Part shown: piece after piece, positions 43,762 to 53,468 of the stretch | Position numbering within the stretch: position 1 is the first letter of the stretch | Layout: every line of letters starts with the position of its first letter | DNA from: Armatimonadota bacterium | Lineage (GTDB): Bacteria; Armatimonadota; Zipacnadia; JAUWAU01 | DNA length: 64,000 bases | Direction of reading: 5' to 3' | Assembly: GCA_030601885.1 (NCBI GenBank) | Contig: JAUWAU010000019.1 | Coordinates: forward strand, 41,028 to 105,027 | The notes under the pieces: model-generated | The model's input: the letters and a program-made list of their open reading frames with translations, nothing else | Told to the model about the DNA's origin: nothing | The model's database searches: none | Program-made: the position numbers and the translations under genes

Positions 43762-45807
43762 GGGCAACGAGAAGTCCACGGCGCGCGGGATGCCGCCGCG
43801 CAGCAGTGCCGGCAGCTCTTGCCCGAGTACCACGCGGGCCTTGACGGGCTCAAGCTTCGCTGCCGCGGCCCGGGCTGAGATACGCTCGGTGTTCGACTCG
43901 GCCGGATCAACGTTGGCCGCCACAAGCGTGCTCTTCGATTGGCCCTCTGGCCCCCAGACCGCTCGGTAAACCCCGGCCGATCCCACGACGGCTCTCGTCA
44001 ACGCGTTGCCTGCCTGATCGTACAGCTTGGGCTCGCCGACGCCCGGTGCACCCGGGAAAGCGGCAACGTCATCCCCGACGAGTACCGACGTCGGAGCTGA
44101 TCGCCCGCCCCGGGCGAGGTGATGGCACAGCCGATGCACCAGTGGGACGTAAACGGCTTTTCGCGGTGCGTCGGTCCACGCGTCGTCGGTAGTGGTGTTG
44201 ACGACGACAGCCCTGCCAGCTCCGCAGACCGCGTCGAGCATCGCCGGAAGGCCATTGTCGAAGCGCGCGAGGGGCGATGTGGCGTGGGCGGCGTCAATGC
44301 GGATCTCCCAGAGGGCGAAGAAGTGGATGGTAGTCAAATCGCCCGCCGACGGTTCCGCGAAGGCCGCCAATGGCGGCCGCGTGGTGGAGAAATCGCCGAT
44401 GGCGAACGAGCTGCTCCTCTCAGCAGGATCTCCCACAATGCGCGTGAGCGCGACGGCCCGCGAGCTGCCGAAAAGCTGGGGCAAGAGCAGCTCGTTGTAG
44501 AACTTCGCGTCAACGCGATCGCCAAGGAAAACCAGTAACCCGCCGCCGCCGCGCACGTACTCGATAAGTGCGTCGGCCCGGTCCCGGCCCAGACGAGCGA
44601 CGTTCGCCAGAACCACGACGTCGGCACCGCTCAAAGCCGCCTGGGAGAGGTCGCCGGCGCGAGCCACAGAGGTGCTGATCGCCCCGGGCCGCGATACGGT
44701 TGCCCCGGCTTCGCTGGGAGCGCCGACCTCCGGCTGTAGGGCATGCCTCAGGAAGCGCGTCGCGCCCGGCGTGCCCTCGACGCAGAGCACATCGAGACGG
44801 TCCCGGACCCTCAGGACGACGAATCGCTGGTTATCCTGCGGCAAGCTGTCGCTCTGCAGCCGGATACTGATGCCGACGTCCCCGGCGATCCTCGGACGGT
44901 GGACAAACTCGACCGAGCCGGCCGCATTTGGCTCCAAGGCGATCGTCCGTGGGATGGCCGGGCTCGCCTCGCCCTCAACGAGCGACGCGGTTACTCGCCG
45001 GCGAGCCCTGCCGCCGTGGCGCCTGATATCGGCCCGCAAACGGACGGGTCGATCGACCAGAGCAATAGGCGATGCCACGGAAATGCCCTCGATCGCCCAG
45101 TTCTCCGGCTCCGCGGCCCCAACGTCCACCACGGTGGCCGTTGACGTTGAACGCGCTGCCTCACGCGACACTCTAACGTCCTCCCACGCGGCTGCCTGTA
45201 GGTCGGTGATGACATAGACGTGCCGGGTGGGCCTGCCGCTGTCGGCGAGCAATTCGCGGGCGCGCGCTATCGCTGGGCCCAGGCCGATGGCTGTCTCGGA
45301 CTCTCGTAGTCGGGGCAGCGCGCCGCGCAGAGCGCCGACGTGCCCGGTCAGTTTGGCCGGCAGAAGGGCGGACCGTCCGGAGGTCAGCGCGATGACGGCA
45401 TCGTCGCTGCCGCGTAGTGCCCGCAGGATCGCATCGACTGCCGTACGCGCCCTCTCGAAGGCAGTTTCATCGCCGAGGCGCAGCCCCATACTGAAGGAGT
45501 CGTCGAGGACGATTGCCACCGACGCGGGAGCCGGCGCCACGGCGGATGCCCATCGGACGTTGCGGGCCGTGGGACGGGCAAGGGCGAGCACGAAGAAGGC
45601 GATGGCGAGAATGCGCAATAGCAGCACGAGCAGACGGCGCAGCCGCACGAGGCTGCGCTGGCGCTGCTGCGTGGCCTTCAGGAGCTGCAGCGACGGAAAG
45701 GCTACCTCCCGCCGCCGCCGCCGGCCGTAGAGGTGTATGACAATGGGCACCGCCACGCCGGCGAGGCCGAGCAGATACGTTGGCTGGAGCAGAGCGAAGT
45801 CGCTCAT
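43678..45807 (-). CDS. BatA-like VWA-domain membrane protein
   Basis: The 710-residue protein (from ATG 45807) starts with the BatA N-terminal signature: LQPTYLLGLAGVAVPIVIHL, a basic YGRRRRRE stretch and FPSLQLL, followed by a second helix (LLVLLLRILAIAFFVLALA). A von Willebrand A domain follows with the MIDAS motif DDSFS (102-106). The middle part includes a glutamine-amidotransferase-like segment (GADVVVLANVARLGRDRAD; GGGLLVFLGD). A last transmembrane helix ends the protein. Homologues work with MoxR ATPases and DUF4175-like proteins in an envelope system. No ribosome binding site is obvious. It lies 80 bases downstream of the EamA gene. Confidence 0.78.
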   Translation of the reverse strand: MSDFALLQPTYLLGLAGVAVPIVIHLYGRRRRREVAFPSLQLLKATQQRQRSLVRLRRLLVLLLRILAIAFFVLALARPTARNVRWASAVAPAPASVAIVLDDSFSMGLRLGDETAFERARTAVDAILRALRGSDDAVIALTSGRSALLPAKLTGHVGALRGALPRLRESETAIGLGPAIARARELLADSGRPTRHVYVITDLQAAAWEDVRVSREAARSTSTATVVDVGAAEPENWAIEGISVASPIALVDRPVRLRADIRRHGGRARRRVTASLVEGEASPAIPRTIALEPNAAGSVEFVHRPRIAGDVGISIRLQSDSLPQDNQRFVVLRVRDRLDVLCVEGTPGATRFLRHALQPEVGAPSEAGATVSRPGAISTSVARAGDLSQAALSGADVVVLANVARLGRDRADALIEYVRGGGGLLVFLGDRVDAKFYNELLLPQLFGSSRAVALTRIVGDPAERSSSFAIGDFSTTRPPLAAFAEPSAGDLTTIHFFALWEIRIDAAHATSPLARFDNGLPAMLDAVCGAGRAVVVNTTTDDAWTDAPRKAVYVPLVHRLCHHLARGGRSAPTSVLVGDDVAAFPGAPGVGEPKLYDQAGNALTRAVVGSAGVYRAVWGPEGQSKSTLVAANVDPAESNTERISARAAAAKLEPVKARVVLGQELPALLRGGIPRAVDFSLPLLLLAIAALAAELLLSARPRLRRRTAP

Positions 45808-45887
45808 GGTGTCAATGGTGATAACCTGTGGGGCCGCTGAGTTGTTTCCGGGCAATATCGCCGCTGGCAGGCGCCGGCTTCGGGCGT

Positions 45888-46706
45888 TTACGACACGGAC
45901 ACCACCACGCAGCCTGCCAGGATGAGAGTGCCGCCGATGAGCCGGTGCTGCCAGTCCGATCGCTCGCGGAGCAGGAAGTAGCTGATGACAAAGGCAAACA
46001 GCAGGTTGATGCGCCACAGTGGGCCGACGCGGGTGGCGGGTGCCACCTGTAGGGCCGAGTAGTACGCGATGGTCGCGATGCATGAAAAGAAGGCGAGGAG
46101 AACGAGCAGGCCCGGATGCCGCCACGTCTGGCGCAAGTCACCGCGTCGCCTGCGCCGCAACCCCCATGGAAGCAACGAAACGGAGGCGATGACGAACAGG
46201 ACGAACGGAAAGAACTGCCAGGTGGAGAAGGAGAGGGCGATCTTATTGAGTATCGTGCCGACGGCGGAAAAGAGGGCACACAGCAGCCCGTGGGTGGAGA
46301 AACCGCCGACGCGGTAGAAGGTGAGCCCGCCGGTCACGATCAGAGCGGCTCCGACGAGCAACCCCAGACTCAGGCGCTCGGGCAGCACCGCCGGGGCAAG
46401 CAGGACGAGGAAGATCGGCGCCGTGTTGTACATGCTGTATGTAGCGTAGTAGTCTCGCCGTACGCCCACGGACAGGAGCACCACCTGGGTAGCCTCGCGG
46501 AGGCCGCTGGCTATGGTGGCCGCCCAGAAGATGGGGTGCCTCGGCACCTCGAAGCCATAGACAAACAGCGGCAGCAAGAACAGAGCTGTTAACGCCCGGA
46601 AGACGATGGCGAAGCTGATGGCGGAGATCTGTCGCAGGCGCGCTTGACTGAGCGCTGTCCAGAGCGAATTGAAGAACGCGGAGATACACACGAGCACGGC
46701 CCACAT
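45888..46706 (-). CDS. EamA/DMT-family transporter
   Basis: The 272-residue membrane protein has about ten helices arranged as two EamA halves. The second half starts near GGFSTHGLLCALFSAVGTIL. The short cytoplasmic loop RRRRRGDLRQTW fits the inside-positive rule. Features such as NTAPIFLVLLAPAVLPERLS and RINLLFAFVISYFLLRERS are typical of drug/metabolite exporters of the EamA family. The substrate is unknown. The BatA-like gene follows on the same strand. Confidence 0.85.
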   Translation of the reverse strand: MWAVLVCISAFFNSLWTALSQARLRQISAISFAIVFRALTALFLLPLFVYGFEVPRHPIFWAATIASGLREATQVVLLSVGVRRDYYATYSMYNTAPIFLVLLAPAVLPERLSLGLLVGAALIVTGGLTFYRVGGFSTHGLLCALFSAVGTILNKIALSFSTWQFFPFVLFVIASVSLLPWGLRRRRRGDLRQTWRHPGLLVLLAFFSCIATIAYYSALQVAPATRVGPLWRINLLFAFVISYFLLRERSDWQHRLIGGTLILAGCVVVSVS

Positions 46707-47010
46707 AATGCTTGAAGCTCCTGCCGAGGCGGGCGGTGGTGCTCCTTTTCCGGCGGCAGGTCCCGATGTCCTGCGATGAAGGCTCTATGGGTTGCGTGCC
46801 ATCAGCCGCCGTCGGGCACTGCACATGGCTCACGGCGCTGCCACACTGGCGTGCTGCGAACTCAGCGATGGGCACGGCCCGCAGACTGCGCGGGAAGAAG
46901 ATCGTCAGGGGCACCCCCAGATCGGCAGCCGGAGTCTGCCCCTGAGCCGTTCGCAGTCTGGCAGACGAGGAAAGACGAGCCGGTGGCGCTCTGCTAAGGG
47001 AGCTGGTATC
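46707..47010. other. Divergent intergenic region
   Basis: These 304 bases lie between the divergently transcribed EamA gene and the exported oxidoreductase gene. An open frame through it on the plus strand joins the oxidoreductase but has no start support. I see no convincing promoter or repeat. Confidence 0.35.
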
Positions 47011-48363
47011 ATGCACGGTGATCGGACACGAGCTCAGGAGACCTCCAGGCCCAGTCGCCGCCAGTTTCTGAAGACGGCTGCCGCCGTCGTGGCAGCGGGT
47101 GTTCCCCTTGCACGGGCACAGCCCACGACGGACAGGAAGTACCGAACGGCGCTGATCGGCAGCGGCTGGTGGGGCATGAACATCCTCAATGAAGCCATTG
47201 CTGCCGGTGAGTCCCAGGTCGTGGCGCTGTGCGATGTGGACCAGCGTCAACTCGATTCGGCCGGGCAGCGGGTAACCGAGAAGACCGGTGAAAGGCCCAA
47301 GATATACAAAGACTACCGGGAACTGCTGGAGAAGGAAAAGCCCGAGATCGTCATCGTGGCCACGCCGGACCATTGGCACCCGCTGCAGAGCATCGCGGCC
47401 GTCCAGGCTGGCGCGCATGTCTACGTGGAGAAGCCTGTCGGCCACACCATCGGCGAAGGTCGCGCCATGGTCAAAGTTGCGCGGGAGACGAACCGCATCG
47501 TCCAGGCGGGAACGCACCGGCGCGTGTCGCCACACAACGTCTCCGCGATGAAGTTCCTGAAGGACGGGAACGCCGGCGACATCGGCATGGTGCGGTGCTT
47601 CGTGCATTACGGCGGGGGCCGCGAGCGGCCGCTCCCCAACAGCGAAGTGCCCGCCGGGCTCGACTGGGACATGTGGTGCGGCCCGGCGCCACTGCGCCCG
47701 TTCAACACGAAGATCCATCCCAAGGGCTTCCGCCACTTCCTCGACTACGCAAACGGCCAGTTGGGCGACTGGGGAATCCACTGGCTGGATCAGGTCCTCT
47801 GGTGGACCGAGGAGAAGTTCCCCAGGCGAGTACTCGGGACCGGCGGCCGGCACATCGCTGGCGAGCCGGTCAACGACGGAGAGGTGCAGACCTCCGACGC
47901 TCCCGATTCCATGGTCGTCGGTTACGAGTTTGAGTCCTTCACCTGCACCTGGGAGCATCGGCGCTTCGCCGGCAACAACGCCGAGAAGCACAGTATCGGC
48001 TGCTACTTCTACGGCACCAGGGGCACCCTCCACCTCGGCTGGCGAGACGGCTGGACCTTCTATCCGGTCAGGGGCCGACAGTCAGTGATCCACGAAGACC
48101 CCCAGCTCAACGAGCCGGATCATCAGAACATCAAGGAGCTATGGGCCGACTTCCTGAGCAGCATCAGAACCGGCAAGCCGCCCGTCTGCGACATCGAGAT
48201 AGCCCACCGTTCCACCAACATGAGTCTCCTCGGCATGCTCTCCTACAAGCTGGGCCGAAGCATCGAGTGGGACGGCGACAACGAGCGAATCCTCGCCGAC
48301 GACGAAGCCAACACCCTCCTCACCCGCAACTACCGCGGCGACTGGCAATACCCCACGGTCTGA
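47011..48363 (+). CDS. Tat-exported Gfo/Idh/MocA-family oxidoreductase
   Basis: ATG 47011 with AAGGGAG upstream gives 450 residues. A Tat signal SRRQFLKTAAAVVAAGVPLA is followed by the Rossmann motif ALIGSGWWGMNIL and the EKP motif VYVEKPVGHTIG. The C-terminal GFO_IDH_MocA domain includes FLDYANGQLGDWGIHWLDQV. Exported members with bound NAD(P) occur in glycan-degrading Planctomycetota and Armatimonadota; known relatives act as glycosidases or sugar oxidoreductases. It lies next to the sulfatase cluster but on the opposite strand. The remains of a Panacea gene begin just after its stop. Confidence 0.85.
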   Translation: MHGDRTRAQETSRPSRRQFLKTAAAVVAAGVPLARAQPTTDRKYRTALIGSGWWGMNILNEAIAAGESQVVALCDVDQRQLDSAGQRVTEKTGERPKIYKDYRELLEKEKPEIVIVATPDHWHPLQSIAAVQAGAHVYVEKPVGHTIGEGRAMVKVARETNRIVQAGTHRRVSPHNVSAMKFLKDGNAGDIGMVRCFVHYGGGRERPLPNSEVPAGLDWDMWCGPAPLRPFNTKIHPKGFRHFLDYANGQLGDWGIHWLDQVLWWTEEKFPRRVLGTGGRHIAGEPVNDGEVQTSDAPDSMVVGYEFESFTCTWEHRRFAGNNAEKHSIGCYFYGTRGTLHLGWRDGWTFYPVRGRQSVIHEDPQLNEPDHQNIKELWADFLSSIRTGKPPVCDIEIAHRSTNMSLLGMLSYKLGRSIEWDGDNERILADDEANTLLTRNYRGDWQYPTV

Positions 48364-48377
48364 GCCGAACGCCACGC

Positions 48378-48791
48378 CACCCGTTCGGCCAGCGACTGAC
48401 CGATGCAGACTTCATCAAGTATCACTACGGACCCTACGCCCCTGACCTGCCCGTCGCGTGCGAGTAGCTGCACGCCAGAGGGATACTCGAGGAGGAGTTC
48501 ATCCAGACGAAGGACGGGCGCGTCTGTCACCTGAAAAGGCCCGCCTTGCTGAGGATTCGCGTGCTCTGGCCGACTCCCTACGCCGGCGAAGTGCTCGATG
48601 CGGTCCTAGAAGAGTGGGCCGGGCGTCCGACCGACGAACTGGTCGAGTTTGCCAAACGCACGGAACCCTACGTGGCGGCAGCCAGAAACGACACCATCGA
48701 CTTCTCCGTCGGAGCATCGGTGCCATTCTCGGAGCATCAGGACATCGATTGGGACGCGTTCACGGCCAATCTTGTCACCCTCGGGGAGTAG
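48378..48791 (+). pseudogene. Decayed Panacea (SocA-like/DUF4065) domain gene
   Basis: One frame reads HPFGQRLTDADFIKYHYGPY with APDLPVACE, then an amber stop TAG (48465-48467), and continues LHARGILEEEFIQTKDGRVC to an end at 48791 (DWDAFTANLVTLGE). FIKYHYGPYAPDL is the signature of Panacea-domain antitoxins. The N-terminal part of the domain and any start codon are missing, since the preceding gene ends only 15 bases before. Loss of the start plus an internal stop indicates a pseudogene, perhaps of a toxin-antitoxin or phage-defence module. No partner toxin remains nearby. Confidence 0.65.
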
Positions 48792-48947
48792 CCGGCCTGC
48801 TCGCCTGTTCCTTCCCTCTGTCCCGCCGGCCGCCGCCCGCGACCTGCCTTTGCTGTAGGCGAGTACCTGTGGCTCGCCGCCTTTGCCGTTCGGCCGCTTC
48901 GCCTTTGTCCTTGACTGACAACTGGCAACTGACCACTGCCTTCACCC

Positions 48948-50477
48948 TCACGTGTAATTCCCGCCCGCGATCTCCCCAACCCGATCCGGATGAATCCTCC
49001 CATCGAAGTTGACCGTGTTTCTGTACCGCGTCACTGCCTGGGGGCTGACGTACTGCCTCGAGGGCAGCAGCGTCGCCGGCCGGGTGGTAGTGACGAGCCA
49101 GTTCGTCAGCTCGTCCTTCATCTCCCGCACCACGTCGGCGTAGCCGGGCTCGAAGTACAGGTTCTTCATCTCCCAAGGGTCGGCTCCCAGGTCGTACAGC
49201 TCGCCGAAGCCGTCGGGATACTCGTCGGCGAACATCTCCCGCGGGTAGTAGACATACCGGTACTTCCCCTTCCGCACGCTCTTGCTCCACGCGAACTCGG
49301 TTACCCCGATACGGCGCACCTCGCCAGCTCCCCCCGCGAGCAGGTGCGAGATGTCCTTGCCGTCGGACGTCTCCATTGGCTCAATGCCCGCCAGGGCACA
49401 GACGGTGTTGACGAGGTCCACGGTTTCGACGATCTCCTCAGCCGTATGGCCCGCGTTGAAACGCTCCGGCCAACGCCAGATCATGGGGATGCGAGTGATC
49501 GCATCGGCGCAGATCCCCGGGGCCTTCTCCATGATCCCGTGCTCACAGGCGTAGTCTCCGTGATCGGAGGAGTAGATGACAATGGTGTCTCGCTCGAGGC
49601 CGCGCTCCTTCAGCCAGTCCAGAAGCTCGCCGACGGCGTGGTCAACGTGGCTGATGTTGCCCAGGTACCCGTGGAGCTTGCGCAGCCTGCCGGCCTCGAA
49701 CGTCTTCGGCTCGAAGAGCTGCCACTTGCGCTCGCGCCAACCCCTCGCCGTCCTCCGCATGTGCGGGGCCTTGCCCTCCAGGTCGTAGTCCGCGTTCGGC
49801 GGCAGCGTCAGGGCTGACTGGTCGTACAAGTCCCAGAACTCCTGCGCCGGCGCATAGCACTGGTGCGGCTTCGGCAGGCTGACGTGGGTGAAGAAGGGCT
49901 TGCCATCACCGGAGCATTGCTCCATGAAGCCCATCGCCTGCCGCACCGCCCAGCCTTCCTGGCTGTCCTCATACGAGACCTTTGAGGGGCGCCCCTCGAT
50001 GGTCTGTCTGCCCCGCTCGCCAAACTCCTGCAGTGCACCGTGGTCTTCCAGTTCGGTCAGCCCTCGCTCGGCGAGATAGGTCGCATACTCCTTGCTTCGA
50101 CCGCCGATGCTGGCGCCGCAGGTCTCGTGGAACCAGTCGCAATCGTCCTCGACCCAATATGCCGGACAGTGAATCTTGCCGACGGCCCCGGTGCGGTAGC
50201 CAGATCGCCGGAAGTGGCCGAGTATGGTGGGCAACCCCCGCGGCTTCGGCCCACTGAGACCGTAGTATCCGTGGTTGTGGCAGTACTGCCCGGAGAGCCA
50301 CGATACGCGGCTCGGAGTGCAGATGGGGTTCTGGGTGATGGCGTTGTCGAACCGGACGCCCTCGGCGGCGAGCCGATCCAGACTTGGCGTCTTCACGTCC
50401 GGATGACCCTTGTGGCCAAGCACCTTGGCATTGTGCTGATCGGAGAGGATGAACAGAACGTTCGGTTTATCGGCCAT
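48948..50477 (-). CDS. Type I sulfatase, cytoplasmic
   Basis: The 509-residue protein has the sulfatase signature C53-T-P-S-R in QNPICTPSRVSWLSG, the N-terminal metal site FILSDQHN and later motifs VGKIHCPAYW and IYSSDHGDYACEHG. There is no signal peptide: the protein starts MADKPNVLFILSD, directly at the first strand. It should act on sulfated mono- or oligosaccharides already taken up. It is the last gene of the eight-gene minus-strand run starting at 59609, 129 bases after the DegT gene. Confidence 0.9.
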   Translation of the reverse strand: MADKPNVLFILSDQHNAKVLGHKGHPDVKTPSLDRLAAEGVRFDNAITQNPICTPSRVSWLSGQYCHNHGYYGLSGPKPRGLPTILGHFRRSGYRTGAVGKIHCPAYWVEDDCDWFHETCGASIGGRSKEYATYLAERGLTELEDHGALQEFGERGRQTIEGRPSKVSYEDSQEGWAVRQAMGFMEQCSGDGKPFFTHVSLPKPHQCYAPAQEFWDLYDQSALTLPPNADYDLEGKAPHMRRTARGWRERKWQLFEPKTFEAGRLRKLHGYLGNISHVDHAVGELLDWLKERGLERDTIVIYSSDHGDYACEHGIMEKAPGICADAITRIPMIWRWPERFNAGHTAEEIVETVDLVNTVCALAGIEPMETSDGKDISHLLAGGAGEVRRIGVTEFAWSKSVRKGKYRYVYYPREMFADEYPDGFGELYDLGADPWEMKNLYFEPGYADVVREMKDELTNWLVTTTRPATLLPSRQYVSPQAVTRYRNTVNFDGRIHPDRVGEIAGGNYT

Positions 50478-50606
50478 CAGTCGCTCCTGTCGCCACTTGA
50501 TCTGCTTCGCGAGCGCTTGGTCGAAGGATCACTCTCCCGAGAAGCGGGAGACCGCCGTGTGGGAAGGGTAGGGCCAAGGCCACGGCTTCAGAAGACGCAG
50601 CGGGAT

Positions 50607-51878
50607 TCAGAGCGTCCTGAGCTCGTCCACGTTCTCCCGAATCTTCCGCATCGCGTCGAGGATCAGATCCATGTTTTCCCTGGGGCCCAGCAGAATCCGA
50701 TGCGTGAGGTCCAGCGCTTCGCTCTCGTGGACGCGCTCCGCCTCGGGACAACGGACCTTCGTGTAGTCGATGTCGCTGTTGTACAGAGGACACCGAATAG
50801 GGCAGCCCGTCTCGCCCCACTTGCCGCTGGCGAACATGCTAAAGGTGTACAGCGGTTTGGTTGGGCCGATGCCGCACGGCACGCCCTCGGCGATCAGCGC
50901 CCGGCGAAACACGTCCCGGTGAATCCCATCGAACTCCTCGCTGATGAACTTGAAGTGCCAACGGAACGGATTCCATCGCGTGACGCGCTCGTCGATCTCG
51001 AGGCCTGACAGGCCGGGGATGTCTTCCAGGCCCTCGGCGAGATACCGCAAGTTGCTCCAGCGCGTCTCGGCCTGCTCCTCCAGGCGTGTGATCGCCACGA
51101 GGCCGATGGCGGCCTCGAACTCGCTCATGCGGATCGTGGTGGCCGGCCAGGTGAAGTCCATACTCTCCTCGCCACGCTCCCGGCCGGCGTGATGGTAGCG
51201 GAAGGCCTTCTGGTAGAGCTCCTCGGTGTTGGTCATCACGATGGCCCCCTCGCCGATCGGGAGCACCTTCCCGGGCATGCAGCTAAACGCCGCCATATCC
51301 GCGTGCGAGCCTACCCCCCTGCCGCGCCACTGGCCCCCGTGCGCGTGGGCGCAGTCGCTCACCAGCGCGATGCCGTGCTTGCGGCATATCTCGCCCAGCG
51401 CGTCGGTGTCGCAGGGCATGCCGCCGAAGTCCACCGCGACCACGGCTCGCGTGCGCGGCGTGATGGCGGCCTCGACGGCCTTGGGATCGATGCAGTAATT
51501 GCGCGGATCGACGTCGGCGAAGATGGGCACGCCGTTGCACACCAGCACGCACGAGGCGGAGGCGATGTAGGTGAAGGCAGGCACGATCACCTCGCATCCG
51601 GCCTCCACGCCAAGCACGCGCAGGCAAGTCTCCAGCGCGGTCGTGCCCGTTGAAACGGAGAGTGCGAACTTCCCGTCGTGGAACTCCGCGAAGGCCTTCT
51701 CGAAGGCCCACAGCTTGCTTTCTGGGTGACTATAGTAGTCGTACCCACTGCGCCCCCACTTCCGGCTCTCGAGCACCGCCAGCAGCGCCTTCTTGTCGCG
51801 CTCGTCGTACACCGGCCACGGCTGCATCATGTCCCTCTCGACTGCCTTCGGACCTCCGGTGATCGCCAGTTTTCCCAT
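50607..51878 (-). CDS. DegT/DnrJ/EryC1/StrS-family PLP aminotransferase
   Basis: ATG 51878 with GAGGAG upstream gives a 423-residue protein. Motifs typical of the family are STGTTALETCLRVLG, EVIVPAFTYIASASC, the Asp/His of VSDCAHAHGG, and the PLP-Lys segment FSCMPGKVLPIGEGAIV. The RYHHAGRERGEESMDF and MSEFEAAIG segments are also conserved. Members transaminate keto sugars (often nucleotide-linked) or scyllo-inosose. No nucleotide-sugar genes are next to it; its place between sulfatase genes suggests metabolism of an amino sugar released from a sulfated glycan or use in making a cell-surface glycan. Cytoplasmic. Confidence 0.87.
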   Translation of the reverse strand: MGKLAITGGPKAVERDMMQPWPVYDERDKKALLAVLESRKWGRSGYDYYSHPESKLWAFEKAFAEFHDGKFALSVSTGTTALETCLRVLGVEAGCEVIVPAFTYIASASCVLVCNGVPIFADVDPRNYCIDPKAVEAAITPRTRAVVAVDFGGMPCDTDALGEICRKHGIALVSDCAHAHGGQWRGRGVGSHADMAAFSCMPGKVLPIGEGAIVMTNTEELYQKAFRYHHAGRERGEESMDFTWPATTIRMSEFEAAIGLVAITRLEEQAETRWSNLRYLAEGLEDIPGLSGLEIDERVTRWNPFRWHFKFISEEFDGIHRDVFRRALIAEGVPCGIGPTKPLYTFSMFASGKWGETGCPIRCPLYNSDIDYTKVRCPEAERVHESEALDLTHRILLGPRENMDLILDAMRKIRENVDELRTL

Positions 51879-52025
51879 GGTTCGTCTCCTCAAGAATGTG
51901 GTGAACATGAGGCGCTATGCTGTGAGCGCAGCCGATCGCTCATTCTCGTAGTGTGTTGAAGGGCATCAATTCTGCTTCCTCTGAGGCAAGGCGCGGCGTT
52001 TGGCCTTTCACATCGAGGCGCCTTC

Positions 52026-53468
52026 TTACGCCGTTTTCTTCTCGACCTCGAACTCGCGCCACCACGCGGCGGTACTTGCCGGCACATTCGGGGCGACTTC
52101 GAGTTGGGATTCCCAGTCTTTGAGCAGTTTTCGGTGCTCGGCGACAGCCTTCGCATATTGACGGTGGGTGGCCAGGTTCTTTGTCTCCCCTGAGTCGGCC
52201 TGCATGTCGAACAACTGATCCACCGGGTCGTCCACGTAGGTCACATACTTGTAGCGAGCCGTGCGCACCAGCCTCCCCCGGTCGCTGTTGTGCTCGGTCA
52301 CGATGCAATCGTGCCAGTCGGTTTCCGTGCCCTCCAACAGAGGCTTCAAGCTTCTCCCACGCATGTTTTCGGGGGGAGCGATCCCGGCATAGTCGCACAG
52401 CGTGGGCATGACGTCCAGGCCGCTGACCAAGTGGGTGGCATCGATCTTGCCGGCGGGAACTCGGCCGGGGCAGGCGACGATCATGGGAACCTTTGACGCC
52501 TCATCATACGGGGTGGACTTGCGCACCATCTGGTGATGCGCCAGGCCTTCGCCATGGTCCGAGGTGAACAACACCAGCGTATTCGCGTCCTGACCCGTAT
52601 CCCGGAGGGCCTGCATGACGCGGCCGATCTCGCCGTCCACCTGCTCCACATGACGATAGTAGCTCCACCGATAATACCGCCAGTGCTCCTTGGTCCAGTT
52701 GCCTTTCTGCGGCTCATCGGACCGATGTCTTTTGACAACACCTGGCTCGGCGGGGTCGAACCTGAAGTTCTCCGGCAGCGGCGGGAGCACATCGGCAAGC
52801 TCCGGGAAGTGGGGCGCCTCTGGCACCGTGATGTTGAGACGCAGCCATTCGCAGATGTCGTGCGGCTGCATGAAGGACGCCACCATCAAGAACGGCGCGT
52901 CCGCCTGGCGTCTTCGCAGGAAAGCCTCACAGGCGAGGCTGGCGGCCCTGTCACACAAGTTGCCCTGCCCCATGATGCCGGTGTGCAGAACCCGGAAGCC
53001 GGGGATCTTGCTCGTGTATGTTGCCGGCAGGTGCCATTTTCCCGCATACACGGCTTCGTAGCCGGCCTGATTGCCGAGCCACTGCCCCAGGTTCGGGATC
53101 GTGTCCCGCACCGGTTTGCCATTAACGTATACACCGGTTTCGCAACTGGTCCGGCCGGTCAACATCGAGCTCCGGGCCGGGCTGCATACGGGGTTGGCGG
53201 TGTAGGAAAGGTGAAAACTGGCCCCGCTCTTGGCCAACTGATCCAGCGCGGGCGTCTTCAGGTATGGACAGCCTCCGGCGCTGACGGTGTCGATGTGCTG
53301 CTGGTCAGTGATGAAAAGGAGGATGTTCGGGCGTTCGGCATCGCCGGGTTTCGGTGCCGCGCCGGCCGAAGACTTGGTCGCGAGCGCGAGTGCCGTGGCG
53401 CCCGTGAGTCTCAGGAAATCCCGCCGATCCAGATTGCTGGCGAGCGGGCTGACGCCTTTCTTGGTCAT
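52026..53468 (-). CDS. Tat-exported type I sulfatase
   Basis: The 480-residue protein has a Tat signal (LDRRDFLRLTGATALALA), the metal site FITDQQHID and signature C95-S-P-A-R in ANPVCSPARSSMLTGR. Further motifs are AGKWHLPA and LFTSDHGEGLAHH. The ATG overlaps the TGA of the upstream unknown gene (53465-54253) in ATGA, so the two are translationally coupled. The predicted location is periplasmic. Confidence 0.9.
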   Translation of the reverse strand: MTKKGVSPLASNLDRRDFLRLTGATALALATKSSAGAAPKPGDAERPNILLFITDQQHIDTVSAGGCPYLKTPALDQLAKSGASFHLSYTANPVCSPARSSMLTGRTSCETGVYVNGKPVRDTIPNLGQWLGNQAGYEAVYAGKWHLPATYTSKIPGFRVLHTGIMGQGNLCDRAASLACEAFLRRRQADAPFLMVASFMQPHDICEWLRLNITVPEAPHFPELADVLPPLPENFRFDPAEPGVVKRHRSDEPQKGNWTKEHWRYYRWSYYRHVEQVDGEIGRVMQALRDTGQDANTLVLFTSDHGEGLAHHQMVRKSTPYDEASKVPMIVACPGRVPAGKIDATHLVSGLDVMPTLCDYAGIAPPENMRGRSLKPLLEGTETDWHDCIVTEHNSDRGRLVRTARYKYVTYVDDPVDQLFDMQADSGETKNLATHRQYAKAVAEHRKLLKDWESQLEVAPNVPASTAAWWREFEVEKKTA

